A stretch of 64,000 nt of DNA from Pseudaestuariivita rosea. Lineage in GTDB: Bacteria > Pseudomonadota > Alphaproteobacteria > Rhodobacterales > Rhodobacteraceae. The DNA is taken from contig NZ_JACNMP010000013.1 in the NCBI RefSeq assembly GCF_017592335.1, forward strand, positions 28,421 through 92,420, written 5' to 3'. The position numbers and the translations under genes are program-made. The notes under the pieces were generated by a model. It saw only the letters and a program-made list of their open reading frames with translations. It had not been told where the DNA came from and made no database searches. Positions 1-9,172 of the stretch are shown here, piece after piece (position 1 is the stretch's first letter; each line of letters begins with the position of its first letter).

Positions 1-97
1 GCTTTTGGCACGATGTGGACGTCGAACGGTATCAAGCCACGTCGGCGTGAATCCAATCGCTTTTATTCGAGTTTGAGTTGAAGAAAGTATCTGCCAC

Positions 98-1009
98 ATG
101 ACGCCTGACACCGGAACCGCTTCAACGGTTGAAAAAGAAATGCGAACCAGCGCGCCATTCAACTTCATCATTCCAATTCGACACCCTGAAACGGTGAGCA
201 ACCTGAGAGAGCAGCAACGCGTGCTGATTGACCTTTTGCGATCAATCGACGCCCAGACCGACCGGCGCTTTGCCGTTTACGTGGCCTGCAACCCTGAACA
301 GGTTCTGCCCCCGCACGAACCTTATGTGCACCGTGTCGACATCGATCTTCCGCCAAATACACAGTTGACCAAAGCGAAGACGATGGAAGAACTCTACGAC
401 ATGATACGCAATGACAAGGGTCAGCGGATCGCGGCGGCCCTTGACGTAATCAATGATGAAAATGCGTATGTCATGGTTGTCGATGATGATGACTTTGTCA
501 GTTCACGGCTCGTTGAATTCGTGCTGTCTCAGGAAGGTGAGAAAACCGGCTGGCTGGTTAAAAAGGGGTATTCCTGGATTTCTGGGTCCAACCATGTGTA
601 TGAAGTTGAAGGCTTCCACCGGCTTTGTGGCACCAGCATCGTCGTTCCGGCACATTACTATGCATATGTTCGAAAACAGGGCAGTATACGCGATAGTATT
701 CAGGAACTGGGTGGCCATCGCGCTGTGGTTGACAGCGCGCATCGCAACAAGCTGACATTTCGACACCTGCCCTTTCACGGAGCCATTTATAGACTGGGGC
801 ACAGCAATGCCTCGCAGAGCGATGTGCAGCGGCTGACCGCCGATGGCATAAGTCTGAAAAAGCCTGGTATGATAGAACGCGGCATTGCCAAGATTGGTCG
901 AATGCTGACAGGGGCCAAACTGGAGGAGGGGCCCAAAACCCGTCAGGACTACCCCATTGAAATTGAGACCAATTTAATGCGAGAGTTCTTCGGAAGGCAG
1001 ACCACATAA
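98..1009 (+). CDS. Glycosyltransferase-like protein (GT-A fold, putative)
   Basis: A 303-residue protein that starts a nucleotide-sugar-type fold: the N-terminal part reads FNFIIPIRHPE (strand and loop after the start) and a central VVDDDDFVS, residues about 127-135, resembles the DXD metal/nucleotide-sugar site of GT-A glycosyltransferases. This suggests transfer of a sugar to a polysaccharide or protein, but the acceptor is unknown. The start at 98 has no strong ribosome-binding site; an internal ATG 15 codons on (MRTSAPFNF) is a possible alternative. It sits just upstream of the pyrimidine operon and has no obvious functional link to it. The family assignment rests on the DXD-like motif and general layout only. 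Confidence 0.6.
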   Translation: MTPDTGTASTVEKEMRTSAPFNFIIPIRHPETVSNLREQQRVLIDLLRSIDAQTDRRFAVYVACNPEQVLPPHEPYVHRVDIDLPPNTQLTKAKTMEELYDMIRNDKGQRIAAALDVINDENAYVMVVDDDDFVSSRLVEFVLSQEGEKTGWLVKKGYSWISGSNHVYEVEGFHRLCGTSIVVPAHYYAYVRKQGSIRDSIQELGGHRAVVDSAHRNKLTFRHLPFHGAIYRLGHSNASQSDVQRLTADGISLKKPGMIERGIAKIGRMLTGAKLEEGPKTRQDYPIEIETNLMREFFGRQTT

Positions 1010-1027
1010 CATCCAGAAGGAGTCCCC

Positions 1028-2278
1028 ATGACCGCACCGGGCGAAAACCTGAAGATCAACGGCGAACGTCTGTGGGACAGCTTGATGGATATGGCCAAAA
1101 TTGGCCCCGGTGTGGCGGGCGGTAATAATCGCCAGACTTTGACTGATGACGATGCCGAAGGTCGTATTTTATTTCAGCAATGGTGTGAAAAGGCTGGCAT
1201 GACCATGGGCGTCGACCAGATGGGCACCATGTTTGCCCGCCGCGACGGCACCGACCCTGATGCCTTGCCCGTTTATGTCGGCAGCCATCTGGACACGCAA
1301 CCAACGGGCGGCAAATACGATGGCGTTCTGGGCGTGCTGGGTGGGTTGGAAATCATCCGCACCCTCAACGACCTCGACATCAAAACCAAACACCCCATCG
1401 TCGTGACGAACTGGACGAATGAGGAAGGCACACGCTTTGCCCCCGCGATGCTGGCCTCGGGTGTTTTTGCCGGGATGCATACGCAGGATTGGGCTTACGA
1501 CCGGGTTGATGCCGAGGGCAAGCGCTTTGGCGACGAACTGACCCGCATCGGCTGGAAGGGCGATGAAGCGGTCGGCGCCCGCCAGATGCACGCCTTCTTT
1601 GAGCTGCATATCGAACAAGGCCCGATATTGGAGGCTGAGGGTAAGGACATCGGCGTCGTCACCCACGGGCAGGGGCTATGGTGGCTGCAGGTGACGCTGA
1701 CGGGTAAGGAAAGCCACACCGGCTCGACCCCCATGAACATGCGCGTGAACGCGGGCCTTGGCATGGCGCGGATCACCGAACTGGTCCATCAGATCGCGAT
1801 GGACAACCAACCGGGTGCCGTGGGTGCCATCGGCCACTGCGATGTCCATCCCAACTCGCGCAACGTGATCCCCGGCAAGGTGGTCTTTACCATCGACTTC
1901 CGGTCGCCCGATCTGGCCAAACTGGACGGTATGAAAACCCGGCTTGAGGCCGAGGCCCCGAAAATCGCCACCGATCTGGGGTTGGGTTTTGAGATCGAAG
2001 ACGTCGGCCACTTCGACCCCGTCACCTTTGACGACGGTTGTGTGACGGCTGTGCGCACCGCGGCTGAGCGTCTGGGTTATAGCCACATGAACATCATCTC
2101 AGGCGCGGGCCACGACGCCTGCTGGATCAACCGCGTCGCCCCCACCGCCATGGTCATGTGCCCCTGCGTCGACGGCCTTAGCCATAACGAGGCCGAAGAG
2201 ATCACCCCCGAATGGGCCGCAGCCGGCGCCAATGTTCTGTTCCACGCGGTGGTAGAGACGGCGGAGATTGTGGGGTGA
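1028..2278 (+). CDS. Zn-dependent M20-family carbamoylase (beta-ureidopropionase / N-carbamoyl amino acid amidohydrolase)
   Basis: A 416-residue M20-family amidase of the hydantoinase/carbamoylase class, which hydrolyses N-carbamoyl (ureido) compounds to amino acids, CO2 and ammonia in the cytoplasm. Metal ligands are visible in order: GSHLDTQPTGGKYDG (about 84-98), NEEGTRFAP (about 129-137), ELHIEQGP and, near the C terminus, GLSHNEAEE; the dimerisation lid lies between. A good ribosome site (AGAAGGAG) precedes the ATG at 1028. Because a dihydropyrimidinase and an NMT1-type ABC importer follow, the likely role is the third step of reductive pyrimidine catabolism (N-carbamoyl-beta-alanine hydrolysis); hydantoin use is the alternative. 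Confidence 0.9.
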   Translation: MTAPGENLKINGERLWDSLMDMAKIGPGVAGGNNRQTLTDDDAEGRILFQQWCEKAGMTMGVDQMGTMFARRDGTDPDALPVYVGSHLDTQPTGGKYDGVLGVLGGLEIIRTLNDLDIKTKHPIVVTNWTNEEGTRFAPAMLASGVFAGMHTQDWAYDRVDAEGKRFGDELTRIGWKGDEAVGARQMHAFFELHIEQGPILEAEGKDIGVVTHGQGLWWLQVTLTGKESHTGSTPMNMRVNAGLGMARITELVHQIAMDNQPGAVGAIGHCDVHPNSRNVIPGKVVFTIDFRSPDLAKLDGMKTRLEAEAPKIATDLGLGFEIEDVGHFDPVTFDDGCVTAVRTAAERLGYSHMNIISGAGHDACWINRVAPTAMVMCPCVDGLSHNEAEEITPEWAAAGANVLFHAVVETAEIVG

Positions 2279-2314
2279 GTAGAATGAACCCATTATGCAC
2301 TGACCCAAGGCCAT

Positions 2315-2362
2315 CGCCCGACCTGGAGGGTGCGAAAGCGCCCTCCGTGGGGAGGTCGGGCG
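2315..2362. repeat. REP-like hairpin with GAAA tetraloop
   Basis: Outer arms CGCCCGACCT (2315-2324) and AGGTCGGGCG (2353-2362) pair perfectly. Inside, GGAGGGTGC (2325-2333) pairs with GCGCCCTCC (2338-2346), one G-U pair, closing a GAAA loop. The element follows the carbamoylase stop; a related degenerate copy lies at 28194-28240. There is no T-run, so it is a repeated hairpin rather than a simple terminator. Confidence 0.6.
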
Positions 2363-2417
2363 CTGGCCGCGCCGCTGGCCCGGCCTGTGATAGATATCGC
2401 GCCGTGAAAACAACAAG

Positions 2418-3185
2418 GTGTATAATTTGATAAATCGCACTGAAAGGATACTGTTCCCGTTACTGTTTATATTATCAGTTGCTTGGATTGCATTTGTAGG
2501 GTTTGTGTTTTGGAATATGGATCCCAAGTTCGGCGGCCCATATCGTTGGTCAATATTTGTTAAGCCACATTTCTATGTGATAGCGCTACTTCCACCCGCT
2601 CATATTCTTTCCTTTTCGCTAGGCATCAGCATTTTTGTCAGAAGGGTTATAAGAAAAAACCGACAGCGCCGCTTCAGGCACCTAATATCAAGCACATTAT
2701 TTGTGCCGCTTATTTGTTTGACAATTTTTGCCCTACTATTCTGGATTTTCAATAGCTTTAGTTTTGTTCATGCAGTCGATGATATGACTGACGCAATTGC
2801 CGATGTTGTAGATGCCCGAAAACCTATTATTGGCTGGACAGGCTATTTTGCCAAGCTTTGGCCATTATATGCTTTCTTGTTTTTATTTATCTTTCCAATC
2901 AGAAGCTGGATGTGGTTGTCTGCGTCAAGTCTTTCATTGGCAGTCCCGTTCATATGGTTTCTGGTCGTTGAGCATTATACCGTACGACAGTACCGCGAAA
3001 TTGACGGAGTTAGCACCCTAGTCAGTGTATCTCGCCCTGAATGGGCGAGTGAAATAAATGATTATATGAATGACTTCATTGGTATCCTTCTAATACTTTT
3101 TCTTTTGCAGATTTCTATTGGCTTAGTTGTGGGCCTTGTTCGTTTGCCCAAAGCATTGTTTGTTCAACAAAAGGCCTTGTCGTAG
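2418..3185 (+). CDS. Unknown polytopic membrane protein (AT-rich insert)
   Basis: A 255-residue protein with about six hydrophobic segments (roughly residues 10-32, 50-75, 90-115, 150-166, 172-190, 218-243), so an inner-membrane protein. I do not recognise a family. It starts at a GTG with a weak ribosome site. Its base composition is clearly more AT-rich than the carbamoylase before it and the dihydropyrimidinase after it, with many TTA, ATA and TTT codons, which suggests recent acquisition into an otherwise conserved operon. The REP-like hairpin just upstream may mark the insertion site. Confidence 0.65.
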   Translation: MYNLINRTERILFPLLFILSVAWIAFVGFVFWNMDPKFGGPYRWSIFVKPHFYVIALLPPAHILSFSLGISIFVRRVIRKNRQRRFRHLISSTLFVPLICLTIFALLFWIFNSFSFVHAVDDMTDAIADVVDARKPIIGWTGYFAKLWPLYAFLFLFIFPIRSWMWLSASSLSLAVPFIWFLVVEHYTVRQYREIDGVSTLVSVSRPEWASEINDYMNDFIGILLILFLLQISIGLVVGLVRLPKALFVQQKALS

Positions 3186-3282
3186 AAATGCTTAAATATA
3201 GCCAGTCTGCTCTGATTATATGCGCAAGCCCACCAGCTACGAGGCGCGCAATGAATAGCAATAATGCGCAGGAGAAATACAC

Positions 3283-4746
3283 ATGACCAAAGTCATCAAA
3301 GGCGGCACGGTTGTCACGGCGGATCGGCAGTTTAAGGCGGATGTGCTGATTGACGGGGAAAAGATCACCGAGATCGGTGAAAACCTGACCGGCGACGAAA
3401 CAATTGACGCCACCGACGCCTACGTCATCCCCGGTGGCATCGATCCGCACACGCATCTGGAAATGCCATTCATGGGCACCACGGCGGCCGAGACCTTCGA
3501 ATCCGGCACCTTTGCCGCTGCCGCCGGTGGCACCACGATGCTGGTCGATTTCGTCCTGCCTGGCGAAGATGGCAGCCTTCTGAATGCCGTCGACGACTGG
3601 GACCGCAAATCCAAGGACCAGATCTGCACAGATATCTCGTACCACATGGCTGTCACCGGCTGGAACGAGCGCATTTTCAATGAGATGGAAGCGGTCGTGA
3701 AGGAGCGCGGCATCAACACTTTCAAGCACTTCATGGCCTACAAAGGTGCGTTGATGGTCGAGGATGACGAGATGTTCGCGTCTTTCAAACGCTGCGCCGA
3801 ACTGGGCGCGCTGCCGCTGGTACATGCTGAAAACGGTGACATCGTGCAAGAGCTGCAGCAAAAATATCTGGCAGAGGGCATCACTGGCCCCGAAGGTCAC
3901 GCCTATTCCCGCCCGCCCGAGGTCGAGGGCGAAGCCGCGAACCGCGCCATCATGATCGCCGACGCCGCGGGCACCCCGCTTTATATCGTGCACGTCAGCT
4001 GCGAACAGGCGCATGAGGCGATCCGACGTGCGCGCCAAAAGGGGATGCGTGTCTATGGCGAACCGCTGATCCAGCACCTGACGCTGGACGAAACCGAGTA
4101 TTTCAACAAAGACTGGCAATACGCCGCCCGCCGCGTGATGTCGCCGCCCTTCCGGTCGAAAGATCATCAGGACAGCCTGTGGAACGGCCTGGCCGCTGGA
4201 TCACTGCAGGTCGTGGCGACGGATCATGCGGCCTTTACCGATGAACAAAAGCGGATGGGGGTCAATAACTTCACCACGATCCCGAACGGCACCGGCGGGC
4301 TTGAGGAGCGAATGTCGATGCTCTGGACCCGCGGCGTCGACACCGGCCGCCTGACGCCCGAGGAATTCGTGGCCGTGACCTCGACAAACATCGCCAAAAT
4401 CCTGAACATCTATCCCATGAAGGGTGCGCTGGTGCCCGGCGCTGATGCCGATATCGTCGTCTGGGACCCAACGATTACAAAGACGCTCAGCGTGTCCAGC
4501 CATAAATCTGTTTTGGATTACAATGTGTTCGAGGGGATGCAGGTCACCGCGCAACCCCGCTATACCCTGTCACGTGGCGATGTGGTTTGGGCCTACGGCC
4601 AAAACAGCCAACCCCAACCCGGCCGCGGTAAATTCATCCGCCGCCCCGCCTTCGCAAGCGCATCCAAAGCTTTGAGCAAATGGAAATCCCTCAACACCCC
4701 CCGCAAAATCGAACGCGACCCGATGAACATCCCGGCGGGGGTTTGA
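3283..4746 (+). CDS. hydA: Dihydropyrimidinase / hydantoinase
   Basis: A 487-residue cyclic amidohydrolase that opens dihydrouracil/dihydrothymine (or 5-substituted hydantoins) to the N-carbamoyl product used by the carbamoylase encoded at 1028. Metal-site motifs are visible: GGIDPHTHLEMPF (about 52-64), the lysine carboxylation region NTFKHFMAYKGAL, VHAENGD, YIVHVSC and VATDHAAF near residue 310. Length matches the family. An AGGAG site sits just before the ATG. The stop overlaps the next gene's start (TGATG), so the two are translationally coupled. Confidence 0.93.
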   Translation: MTKVIKGGTVVTADRQFKADVLIDGEKITEIGENLTGDETIDATDAYVIPGGIDPHTHLEMPFMGTTAAETFESGTFAAAAGGTTMLVDFVLPGEDGSLLNAVDDWDRKSKDQICTDISYHMAVTGWNERIFNEMEAVVKERGINTFKHFMAYKGALMVEDDEMFASFKRCAELGALPLVHAENGDIVQELQQKYLAEGITGPEGHAYSRPPEVEGEAANRAIMIADAAGTPLYIVHVSCEQAHEAIRRARQKGMRVYGEPLIQHLTLDETEYFNKDWQYAARRVMSPPFRSKDHQDSLWNGLAAGSLQVVATDHAAFTDEQKRMGVNNFTTIPNGTGGLEERMSMLWTRGVDTGRLTPEEFVAVTSTNIAKILNIYPMKGALVPGADADIVVWDPTITKTLSVSSHKSVLDYNVFEGMQVTAQPRYTLSRGDVVWAYGQNSQPQPGRGKFIRRPAFASASKALSKWKSLNTPRKIERDPMNIPAGV

Positions 4747-4979
4747 TGAGCTTGCCAGAACTGAAATTGGATGAAATTGACCGTCAGAGTTTTTTGCGTT
4801 TGATTGATGAGAAGAGGTTTATGGACGCGGGCAGAGTGCTAAGGCATAACGGATATAGCTATAAACAAACGAAAATTCTTGTCGAAATCGTCATGCAAAA
4901 GGTGCATCCAGACTATGCTGCAAAGCGACAGCGCTGGCTGGATCGATTGGTGGACGAATTTGATGCGGAGTCCCAATGA
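4746..4979 (+). CDS. Small conserved-context protein in the pyrimidine operon
   Basis: A 77-residue, charged, cytoplasmic protein starting MSLPELKLDEIDR at the ATG that overlaps the dihydropyrimidinase stop; its own stop overlaps the ATPase gene start (ATGA). Both overlaps argue that it is a real, co-translated gene. A longer in-frame extension to 4680 would lie inside hydA and is unlikely. The sequence looks largely helical with the tail DYAAKRQRWLDRLVDEFDAE. I do not know its function. Confidence 0.7.
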   Translation: MSLPELKLDEIDRQSFLRLIDEKRFMDAGRVLRHNGYSYKQTKILVEIVMQKVHPDYAAKRQRWLDRLVDEFDAESQ

Positions 4980-5749
4980 CCGTTATCAATGCCCAATCCC
5001 TCGATCTGACTTTCCAGACCGCGGACGGACCAATTCAGGCGCTGAAAGACGTTAACCTTCAGATAAATCAGGGCGATTTTGTCAGCTTCATCGGCCCCTC
5101 GGGCTGTGGCAAAACAACCTTTCTGCGCGTGATTGCGGCGTTGGAGCATCCGACGGGCGGGACGGTCACGGTGAATGGCATGACCCCGGATCAGGCGCGG
5201 CAGGCGCGGGCCTATGGCTATGTTTTTCAGGCCGCAGGGCTTTACCCCTGGCGCACGATTGGGGGCAATATCCGCCTGCCTTTGGAAATAATGGGGTATC
5301 CGAAATCTGAACAGGCCGATCGTATGAAGAACGTTCTGCAACTGGTTGATCTGGAAGGATTTGAGCGGAAATACCCCTGGCAGCTCTCCGGCGGCATGCA
5401 GCAACGGGCCAGCATCGCCCGCGCACTGGCCTTTGACGCCGATATCCTGCTGATGGATGAACCCTTTGGCGCGCTGGATGAAATTGTGCGCGACCATCTG
5501 AACGAACAGCTTCTGGCGCTTTGGGCACGGACGGGAAAGACGATCGGTTTCGTGACCCATTCGATTTCCGAGGCCGTTTATCTGTCGACAAAAATCGTCG
5601 TCATGAGCCCGCGCCCCGGCCGCATCACCGACGTCATCGAAAGCCCGCTGCCCAAGGACCGCCCCCTTGATATCCGCGACACCCCAGAATTCGCAGCCCT
5701 TGCCCATCGCGTGCGCGAGGGCCTGCGCGCGGGACATTCCTATGATTGA
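4976..5749 (+). CDS. ABC importer ATP-binding protein (NitT/TauT type)
   Basis: A 257-residue ATPase that powers the importer encoded downstream. Walker A GPSGCGKTTF (about residues 41-50), signature LSGGMQQRASIARAL (about 136-150) and Walker B ILLMDEPFGALDE (about 156-168) are all present, followed by a H-loop (FVTHSISEA). The subclass is that of nitrate/taurine/thiamine-precursor importers, matching the NMT1-like binding protein at 8184. It begins inside the stop of the preceding small gene. A hairpin then a 228-bp gap separates it from the permease genes. Confidence 0.92.
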   Translation: MTVINAQSLDLTFQTADGPIQALKDVNLQINQGDFVSFIGPSGCGKTTFLRVIAALEHPTGGTVTVNGMTPDQARQARAYGYVFQAAGLYPWRTIGGNIRLPLEIMGYPKSEQADRMKNVLQLVDLEGFERKYPWQLSGGMQQRASIARALAFDADILLMDEPFGALDEIVRDHLNEQLLALWARTGKTIGFVTHSISEAVYLSTKIVVMSPRPGRITDVIESPLPKDRPLDIRDTPEFAALAHRVREGLRAGHSYD

Positions 5750-5762
5750 TTTGAGAAAAATA

Positions 5763-5792
5763 GCACCTTGCTCTTCTATGAGAACAAGGTGC
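5763..5792. terminator. Terminator-like hairpin after the ATPase gene
   Basis: GCACCTTG (5763-5770) pairs with CAAGGTGC (5785-5792) across a 14-nt loop that can itself partly pair, followed by CTTTAT. It lies 14 nt after the ATPase stop and could reduce transcription into the permease genes. Confidence 0.5.
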
Positions 5793-5857
5793 CTTTATCG
5801 TTCACGGTCATCGGCTCTCCAGCCTGTACCGCAGAATCACTATAAGCCCCCAAACCT

Positions 5858-5953
5858 TTTATTGTTCTTAAAATACTCCCGCCGGAGGCGAAAAAAATCT
5901 GACATCAGTCTATTTTTCTGGCCCCTGGATTTGAGTATTTATGGAACAATAAA
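5858..5953. repeat. Inverted pair of the GAGTATTT-N3-GAACAATAAA motif
   Basis: Copy one lies on the minus strand at 5858-5878 next to CCCGCCGGAGGC, and copy two on the plus strand at 5933-5953. Both match GAGTATTT-N3-GAACAATAAA exactly; a third copy is at 29985-30005. The plus-strand copy ends 24 bp before the GNAT start. Role unknown (promoter element, REP-type repeat, or transcript boundary). Confidence 0.65.
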
Positions 5954-5977
5954 GCTAAGAACTGTGCGGGGTGGCCA

Positions 5978-6421
5978 ATGCTGTTGATGCGGTCAGAGCG
6001 GGTGCGGGCAGGGCGGGCGCGGGATGCGGTGTCTTGTGCCAGGATCCTGAACGATTGGATCGACGCGACCCCCTGGATGCCGCGCATACATACGCATCAG
6101 GGGGTTCGGCAGTATTTTCAGGATATCATGTTTCCGCAGCAGCAGATTTTTGTGATCGGGCGCCCGGTCAGCGGTTTTCTGGCGCTGACGGCCGATGATC
6201 TGATTGCGGCGCTTTATGTCTCGAAGCCGGGGCAGGGGCTGGGACGCAAACTGTTGTCGCATTGTAAAAGCATGCGCGTGCGGCTGCGGCTTTGGACTTT
6301 TGAACAGAACCAAGCTGCGCAGCGGTTTTATTTAAGGGAAGGTTTCAGTGAAACCCGCCGCACAGACGGTGATAACGAGGAAAAACTGCCCGACATTCTA
6401 TATGAATGGAGCCGCGAATGA
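5978..6421 (+). CDS. GNAT-family N-acetyltransferase
   Basis: A 147-residue protein with the acetyl-CoA loop SKPGQGLGRKLLSHCK (about residues 83-98) and the later QNQAAQRFYLREGFSE, both typical of GNAT acetyltransferases. It probably acetylates a small molecule or amine; the substrate is not predictable. It sits between the ATPase and permease genes of the importer, and its TGA overlaps the permease ATG, so it is co-translated with it. GGGGTGG lies just before the chosen start at 5978; an ATG three codons on is also possible. Confidence 0.82.
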   Translation: MLLMRSERVRAGRARDAVSCARILNDWIDATPWMPRIHTHQGVRQYFQDIMFPQQQIFVIGRPVSGFLALTADDLIAALYVSKPGQGLGRKLLSHCKSMRVRLRLWTFEQNQAAQRFYLREGFSETRRTDGDNEEKLPDILYEWSRE

Positions 6422-7335
6422 GGTCGATCGTACCCGTTCTGACCGTTGTCGCCGCGATCATCGGGCTGTGGTACGCGGCCGTGATCCCGATGAACATCAA
6501 GGAAGCCTTGATGCAGGCCGAACGGGCAGGGGCCGAGGTGACGCCAGCATCGGCCCGCGACCGGCGGGATGCTGCGGCCCTGGGGCTGGTCATGCAGAAC
6601 AGCTTTGCCATCGGCGCGACCTTTGATCAGGATCGCCCCCGTTTGCCAGCGCCGCATCAGGTCATGGCCGAACTGTGGGACACTACGATTGACAAACGCA
6701 TCACCAGCAGGCGGTCCCTAGTCTTTCACGCGTGGGTGACACTAAGCGCGACTTCGCTGGGCTTTGCCATCGGCACCGGTCTTGGCATCCTGCTGGCTGT
6801 GGGGATCGTGCACAGCCGGGTGATGGACCTTAGCGTCATGCCCTGGGCCATTGTCAGCCAGACGATCCCGATCATCGCCATTGCGCCCATGATCATCGTC
6901 GTTCTGTATTCCATCGGAGTGCAGGGGTTGCTGCCCAAGGCGATCATCAGCGCCTATCTTAGTTTCTTCCCCGTGGTCGTCGGCATGGTCAAGGGTCTGC
7001 GCAGCCCCGATGCGATGCAGCTTGATTTATTGCGCACCTATAGTGCCACGAAAACCCAAAGCTTTTTCAAGCTGCGCCTGCCCGCCTCGATGCCATACCT
7101 GTTCGCCTCGCTGAAGATCGGCATCGCGGCGTCGCTGGTCGGGGCCATCGTGGGTGAACTGCCGACCGGCGCCCAAAGCGGCCTGGGCGCGCGGATGCTG
7201 ACGGGCAGCTACTATGGCCAGACGATCCAGATTTGGTCGGCGCTGTTTGCTGCAGCTATCGTCGCAGCTGCGCTGGTCGGATTGATCGGCCTGATCCAAA
7301 GGCTGACCTTGCGGCGCATGGGGGTCACGGCGTGA
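6418..7335 (+). CDS. ABC importer permease 1
   Basis: A 305-residue inner-membrane permease of the SsuC/TauC/ThiX type. It has an N-terminal hydrophobic segment, a polar region of about 70 residues, then five to six more helices. The coupling EAA loop is visible as the stretch around QLDLLRTYSATKTQSFFKL. The ATG at 6418 overlaps the GNAT stop (ATGA) and is preferred to the ATG at 6406. It should form a heterodimer with the product of 7332. Confidence 0.9.
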   Translation: MRSIVPVLTVVAAIIGLWYAAVIPMNIKEALMQAERAGAEVTPASARDRRDAAALGLVMQNSFAIGATFDQDRPRLPAPHQVMAELWDTTIDKRITSRRSLVFHAWVTLSATSLGFAIGTGLGILLAVGIVHSRVMDLSVMPWAIVSQTIPIIAIAPMIIVVLYSIGVQGLLPKAIISAYLSFFPVVVGMVKGLRSPDAMQLDLLRTYSATKTQSFFKLRLPASMPYLFASLKIGIAASLVGAIVGELPTGAQSGLGARMLTGSYYGQTIQIWSALFAAAIVAAALVGLIGLIQRLTLRRMGVTA

Positions 7336-8168
7336 CGGTCACCCTGCAACTTCTGATCGTCTGGGCCATTGGATGGGGCGGCAATGTGGCCTTGTCACGC
7401 TCGGGCCACCCGGTGGCCAGACCGCTGGTGCCGGTAATCTTTGGCGTCACTCTATTGATACTATGGGAGATCGCCGTCCGCGGCTTCAACGTGCCGGGGG
7501 TCATCCTGCCTGCGCCCTCGGACATCGCGGCGCGGTTCGCGACCAGCCTGCCGATCCTGTGGGCCGATCTTGTGCAAACCTTCTTCAAAGGCGCGCTGTC
7601 GGGCTATGCCATCGGCTGCGGCGCGGCGTTTCTGACCGCCATCGCTGTGGACCGATCAGGCTTTCTGCAGCATGGGCTGCTGCCCGTGGGCAATTTTATC
7701 GCCGCCCTGCCGATCGTCGGCACCGCGCCCATTTTGGTCATGTGGTTTGGCTTTGACTGGGAATCAAAAGCCGCCGTCGTCACAATCATGGTCTTCTTCC
7801 CCATGCTGATCAACACCGTCGCCGGACTGCAGGAAACGACGCCCATGCAGCGCGACCTGATGGCGACCTATTCGGCCAGCTACACCCAAACCCTGATCAA
7901 ACTGCGCCTGCCTGCTGCCATGCCCTTCATCTTCAATGGGCTTAAAATTTCAACAACTCTGGCACTTGTGGGGGCGATTGTTGCTGAATTTTTCGGCTCA
8001 CCCACTGTTGGTATGGGCTTTCGCATATCTACATCCGTCGGCCAGCTTGCGCTTGATATGGTCTGGGCAGAAATTGTGATGGCCGCTTTGGCCGGCTCGG
8101 CCTTTTACGGGGTGATCGCGGCAATAGAAAAGGGGGTCACGTTCTGGCACCCCTCACAACGGGAATAA
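7332..8168 (+). CDS. ABC importer permease 2
   Basis: A 278-residue permease paralogous to the one just upstream; its EAA-type loop reads MQRDLMATYSASYTQTLIKL, very close to permease 1. The start is a GTG at 7332 that overlaps the upstream stop (GTGA); longer frames would run inside the preceding gene. Two different permeases in one importer fit a pyrimidine/hydroxymethylpyrimidine-type system of Rhodobacteraceae. Confidence 0.9.
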   Translation: MTVTLQLLIVWAIGWGGNVALSRSGHPVARPLVPVIFGVTLLILWEIAVRGFNVPGVILPAPSDIAARFATSLPILWADLVQTFFKGALSGYAIGCGAAFLTAIAVDRSGFLQHGLLPVGNFIAALPIVGTAPILVMWFGFDWESKAAVVTIMVFFPMLINTVAGLQETTPMQRDLMATYSASYTQTLIKLRLPAAMPFIFNGLKISTTLALVGAIVAEFFGSPTVGMGFRISTSVGQLALDMVWAEIVMAALAGSAFYGVIAAIEKGVTFWHPSQRE

Positions 8169-8183
8169 CAAGGAGGTACAATA

Positions 8184-9164
8184 ATGAAAAAACTACTGAT
8201 GACAGTCGCTTGCGCGCTTTGCGCCACGGCGGCCGCGGCCCAGGACGAGGTTCGCCTGCAACTGCAATGGGTCACACAGGCGCAATTCGCAGGTTACTAT
8301 GTGGCGCTGGACAAAGGGTTTTATGAGGAAGAAAACCTCGATGTTACCATCCTGCCCGGCGGCCCCGATATCGCCCCGCCGCAAGTGCTGGCCGGTGGCG
8401 GCGCGGACGTGATGCTGAACTGGATGCCCTCGGCCCTGGCTGCGCGCGAACGTGGGCTGCCGGTCGTGAACATCGCGCAGCCCTTCAAGACCTCGGGCCT
8501 GATGCTGACCTGCTGGAAAGACACCGGCATCACATCGCCCCAGGATTTCCGCGGCAAGACCATCGGCGTCTGGTTCTTTGGCAATGAATACCCGTTCCTA
8601 AGCTGGATGAGCCAAGAGGGCATTCCGACCGAAGGCGGTGAAGACGGCGTGACCGTCCTGAAACAGGGCTTCAACGTTGACCCGCTGCTGCAACGCCAGG
8701 CCGATTGCATCAGCACGATGACCTATAACGAATACGGCCAGGTACTGGATGCGGGCGTGGGCGAAGACGAACTGGTGACCTTCAAATACGAAGATCAGGG
8801 CGTCGCGACGCTGGAAGACGGCATGTATGTGCTGGAGGACAGGCTGGATGACCCCGCCTTTGTCGACAAAATGGTCCGCTTCGTCCGCGCCAGTATGCGT
8901 GGCTGGAAGTACGCCGAGGGAAACCCAGATGAGGCCGCCGAGATCGTGCTGGACAACGACGCCACCGGTGCCCAGACCGAGGCCCACCAGAAACGCATGA
9001 TGACTGAGATCGCCAAACTGACTGCGGGTTCGAACGGCGCGCTGGATCCGGCCGACTTCGACCGCACGGTGCAGACCTTGCTGGCCGGTGGTTCAGATCC
9101 GGTGATCACTCAGGAACCCGAAGGGGCCTGGACCCACGCCATCACGGATCAGGCGTTGAATTAG
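8184..9164 (+). CDS. ABC importer substrate-binding protein (NMT1/THI5-like)
   Basis: A 326-residue periplasmic protein with a clear signal peptide (MKKLLMTVACALCATAAAA, cleavage near AQ-DE). The mature part begins VRLQLQWVTQAQFAGYYVA, the hallmark of NMT1/THI5-like proteins that bind pyrimidine-type ligands. A strong AAGGAGG site precedes the ATG. Together with carbamoylase and dihydropyrimidinase genes it suggests uptake of a pyrimidine, a dihydropyrimidine or a hydantoin. The operon ends at a hairpin right after this gene. Confidence 0.9.
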   Translation: MKKLLMTVACALCATAAAAQDEVRLQLQWVTQAQFAGYYVALDKGFYEEENLDVTILPGGPDIAPPQVLAGGGADVMLNWMPSALAARERGLPVVNIAQPFKTSGLMLTCWKDTGITSPQDFRGKTIGVWFFGNEYPFLSWMSQEGIPTEGGEDGVTVLKQGFNVDPLLQRQADCISTMTYNEYGQVLDAGVGEDELVTFKYEDQGVATLEDGMYVLEDRLDDPAFVDKMVRFVRASMRGWKYAEGNPDEAAEIVLDNDATGAQTEAHQKRMMTEIAKLTAGSNGALDPADFDRTVQTLLAGGSDPVITQEPEGAWTHAITDQALN

Positions 9165-9172
9165 AACAAAAT

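Noticed and set aside
1..97. A gene ending in the first 97 bases
   Set aside because: Frames ending at 50 and 81 are both open from the window edge, but too short to choose or identify.
3115..4167. 350-codon minus-strand frame over the dihydropyrimidinase gene
   Set aside because: Shadow of hydA; composition is typical for antisense of high-GC genes.
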